A DNA stretch of 44,408 bases, taken from NCBI GenBank assembly GCA_035518775.1, contig DATIXH010000058.1, positions 1 through 44,408 on the forward strand. Reading direction: 5' to 3'. Both the position numbers and the translations under genes were made by a program. Within the stretch, counting starts at the first letter, position 1; each line of letters begins with the position of its first letter. Below are positions 42,866 to 44,408 of the stretch, in pieces. Source of the stretch: JBGPEQ01 sp035518775. Lineage in GTDB: Bacteria; Pseudomonadota; Alphaproteobacteria; Dongiales; Dongiaceae. Under the pieces are notes generated by a model. That model did not search any database. It was given only the letters and a program-made list of their open reading frames with translations, and had not been told where the DNA came from.

Positions 42866-43645
42866 TCAGGCCGCCGGTCGCCGCTTCGCCACCGCCATGT
42901 AGTTCACGTCGAGGTCGCGCGCCAGCGACCAGCGGTCGGTCAGCGGGTTGTAGGCAACGCCCGTGATCTCCGCGAACTCCAGGCCGTGCGGCCGGAGGCC
43001 GGCAGCCAACTCCGAGGGGCGGACGAATTTGCGCCAGTCGTGGGTGCCGCGCGGCAGCCAGCCCAGAACATATTCCGCGCCGACGATGGCGAGGGCGAAG
43101 GCCTTGGCCGTGCGGTTGATGGTGGCGATGATCATCAGGCCGTCCGCGGCCAGGAGGTCGCAGCAGGCCGCGAGGAAGGCGGCGCGGTCGGCGACGTGCT
43201 CGATCACCTCCATGTTCAGGATGACGTCGAACTTGCCGCCGCTCTCGATCAACTCCTCCGGCGTCGCGATCCGGTAGTCGATGGCGAGGCCGCCGCGTTC
43301 GGCATGCAGGCGCGCGACGGCGATGTTGCGCTCGACGGCGTCGATGCCGGTGACCGCAGCCCCGAGCCGCGCCATCGGCTCGGCCAGCAGGCCGCCGCCG
43401 CAGCCGATGTCCAGCAGCCTGAGGTCCGCCAGCGGGCGCGGCGCCAGGGGGTCGCGGCCGTGACGGGCGGCGACGCGGTCGCGGATGAAGGCGAGGCGCG
43501 TGGGGTTGAACTTGTGCAGCGGGCGGAACTTGCCCTGCGGATCCCACCAGGCCTCGGCCATGGCCGCGAACTTCGCGGTCTCCGCGGGATCGATGCTGGC
43601 GCTGCGCGGGCTCGCCGGCTCGCTGTCGCTGGGTGCGTCGCTCAT
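42866..43645 (-). CDS. ubiG: Ubiquinone biosynthesis O-methyltransferase UbiG
   Basis: 259 residues from the ATG at 43643-43645. It carries out both O-methylations in ubiquinone synthesis using SAM. Features are ETAKFAAMAEAWWDPQGKFR and LHKFNPTRLAFIRD near the start (typical UbiG), SAM motif LLDIGCGGGLLAEPMARLGA, VTGIDAVERNIAVARLHAE, DVILNMEVIEHVADRAAFL and the C-terminal VNYMAVAKRRPAA. It is divergent from lysC with 115 bases between starts, a well-conserved alphaproteobacterial arrangement. The ORF end converges with the GNAT-membrane fusion. Confidence 0.97.
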   Translation of the reverse strand: MSDAPSDSEPASPRSASIDPAETAKFAAMAEAWWDPQGKFRPLHKFNPTRLAFIRDRVAARHGRDPLAPRPLADLRLLDIGCGGGLLAEPMARLGAAVTGIDAVERNIAVARLHAERGGLAIDYRIATPEELIESGGKFDVILNMEVIEHVADRAAFLAACCDLLAADGLMIIATINRTAKAFALAIVGAEYVLGWLPRGTHDWRKFVRPSELAAGLRPHGLEFAEITGVAYNPLTDRWSLARDLDVNYMAVAKRRPAA

Positions 43646-43760
43646 GTCGCCTAGCGGATTTCCGCTGCAGCCTTGCCTCTGTCTACCCGAATGAGTATGG
43701 ATACGCGCCGCCTGCCCGGCAACCGCCGAAACGGCGGTTTTCCGCCCGCGAAGGACCCGC

Positions 43761-44408
43761 ATGGCCCCGCAGCCCAAGAAGCCGCGCCTCGTCATGAAGT
43801 TCGGCGGCACCTCCGTCGGCGACGTCGAGCGCATCCGCGCCGTCGCCCGCCGGGTGAAGCGCGAGGTCGATGCCGGGGCCGAGGTGGCGGTCGTCGTCTC
43901 GGCCATGGCCGGCGCCACCAATCAGCTGGTCGATTGGGTGCGTGACATCTCGCGCTTCCACGACGCCCGCGAGTACGACGCCGTGGTGGCGTCCGGCGAG
44001 CAGGTGACCAGCGGCCTCACCGCCCTGGCCCTCCAGGAGATCGGCGTCTCCGCCCGCTCCTGGCAGGGCTGGCAGGTGCCGATCGTCACCGACGACGCTC
44101 ACGGCAAGGCCCGCATCCAGCGCATCGACACCGCTGTCATGGAGGAGCGTTTCCGGCAGGGCATGGTGGCTGTCGTCGCGGGCTTTCAGGGGATCGGCCC
44201 CGACAACAGGATGACAACGCTCGGGCGCGGCGGCTCCGACACCACGGCGGTCGCGCTGGCGGCCGCCCTGAACGCCGATCGCTGCGATATTTTCACCGAT
44301 GTGGACGGAGTCTACACCACCGACCCGCGCATCGTTGCGAAGGCCCGCAAGCTCGATAAGATCACCTACGAGGAGATGCTGGAGATGGCGTCGCTCGGCG
44401 CCAAGGTG
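43761..44408 (+). CDS. lysC: Aspartate kinase, 3' truncated by the window edge
   Basis: The first 216 codons of aspartokinase, which phosphorylates aspartate to start lysine, threonine and methionine synthesis. The ATG at 43761 has AAGGA 5 bases upstream. The kinase core is clear: LVMKFGGTSVGDVERI, VAVVVSAMAGATNQL, VASGEQVTSGL, TTLGRGGSDTTAVALAAALN and CDIFTDVDGVYTTDPRIV. The C-terminal ACT (feedback-inhibition) domains would follow beyond 44408. It is divergent from ubiG. Confidence 0.97.
   Translation, partial: MAPQPKKPRLVMKFGGTSVGDVERIRAVARRVKREVDAGAEVAVVVSAMAGATNQLVDWVRDISRFHDAREYDAVVASGEQVTSGLTALALQEIGVSARSWQGWQVPIVTDDAHGKARIQRIDTAVMEERFRQGMVAVVAGFQGIGPDNRMTTLGRGGSDTTAVALAAALNADRCDIFTDVDGVYTTDPRIVAKARKLDKITYEEMLEMASLGAKV

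Overview
The window is a high-GC bacterial chromosome segment, densely coded on both strands. It most likely comes from an alphaproteobacterium. The evidence is gene content and order: secA divergent from a parvulin-type isomerase followed by argJ and a GNAT/MutT gene; an NDUFAF5-like methyltransferase divergent from comF; and a comF-grxC-nitrilase...DUF1178...ubiG/lysC block, which I recall as a typical alphaproteobacterial neighbourhood. I cannot place it below class level. I see no rRNA, tRNA, CRISPR array, prophage or intact insertion sequence.

Layout. 0-4 kb: PEP carboxylase and a malyl-CoA lyase-like gene, a pairing known from the serine cycle of methylotrophs, separated by a nested inverted-repeat element. 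4-7.4 kb: a small lipoprotein, a phospholipase D/VTT membrane fusion and an overlapping endonuclease/exonuclease/phosphatase gene. 7.4-10.4 kb: a truncated IS4-type transposase and a two-gene N,N-dimethylformamidase-like operon. 10.5-17.7 kb: housekeeping genes (accA, secA, a PpiC-type isomerase, argJ, a GNAT-Nudix fusion). 17.7-24.3 kb: a glutathione transferase, a betaine-type ABC permease and binding protein without an ATPase, a divergent FMN/Fe-S/FAD demethylase-like oxidoreductase, an AT-rich cluster of GGTAAAT half-sites and a small unknown gene. 24.4-29 kb: a methyltransferase, a two-gene dioxygenase insert, then comF-grxC-nitrilase. 29-41.3 kb: accessory cargo (class III cyclase, SRPBCC protein, broken antitoxin, Hsp70-like protein, MFS/LysR pair, cupin/SDR, spermidine dehydrogenase-like enzyme, VOC/YafY pair, 1-Cys peroxiredoxin, methyltransferase). 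41.3-44.4 kb: the core block resumes with DUF1178, a GNAT-membrane fusion, ubiG and lysC, which is cut by the window edge.

Themes. Several genes could feed on N-methylated or amine compounds: the formamidase pair would yield formate and dimethylamine, the demethylase-like flavoenzyme sits beside a betaine-type transporter, and there is a polyamine dehydrogenase-like enzyme. The ppc-mcl pair could assimilate the resulting C1 units. This is an inference from families and proximity. The intergenic DNA is also notable: four long inverted-repeat elements of apparently three sequence families (one supplies the stop codons of both flanking genes), a CIRCE-like operator with no chaperone operon beside it, a YafY-type palindrome, and a near-consensus promoter reading antisense into the transposase remnant. 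I found no clear-cut unknown multi-gene system. The strongest candidates for new biology are the amine/C1 gene set, the GNAT-membrane fusion and the repeat elements.
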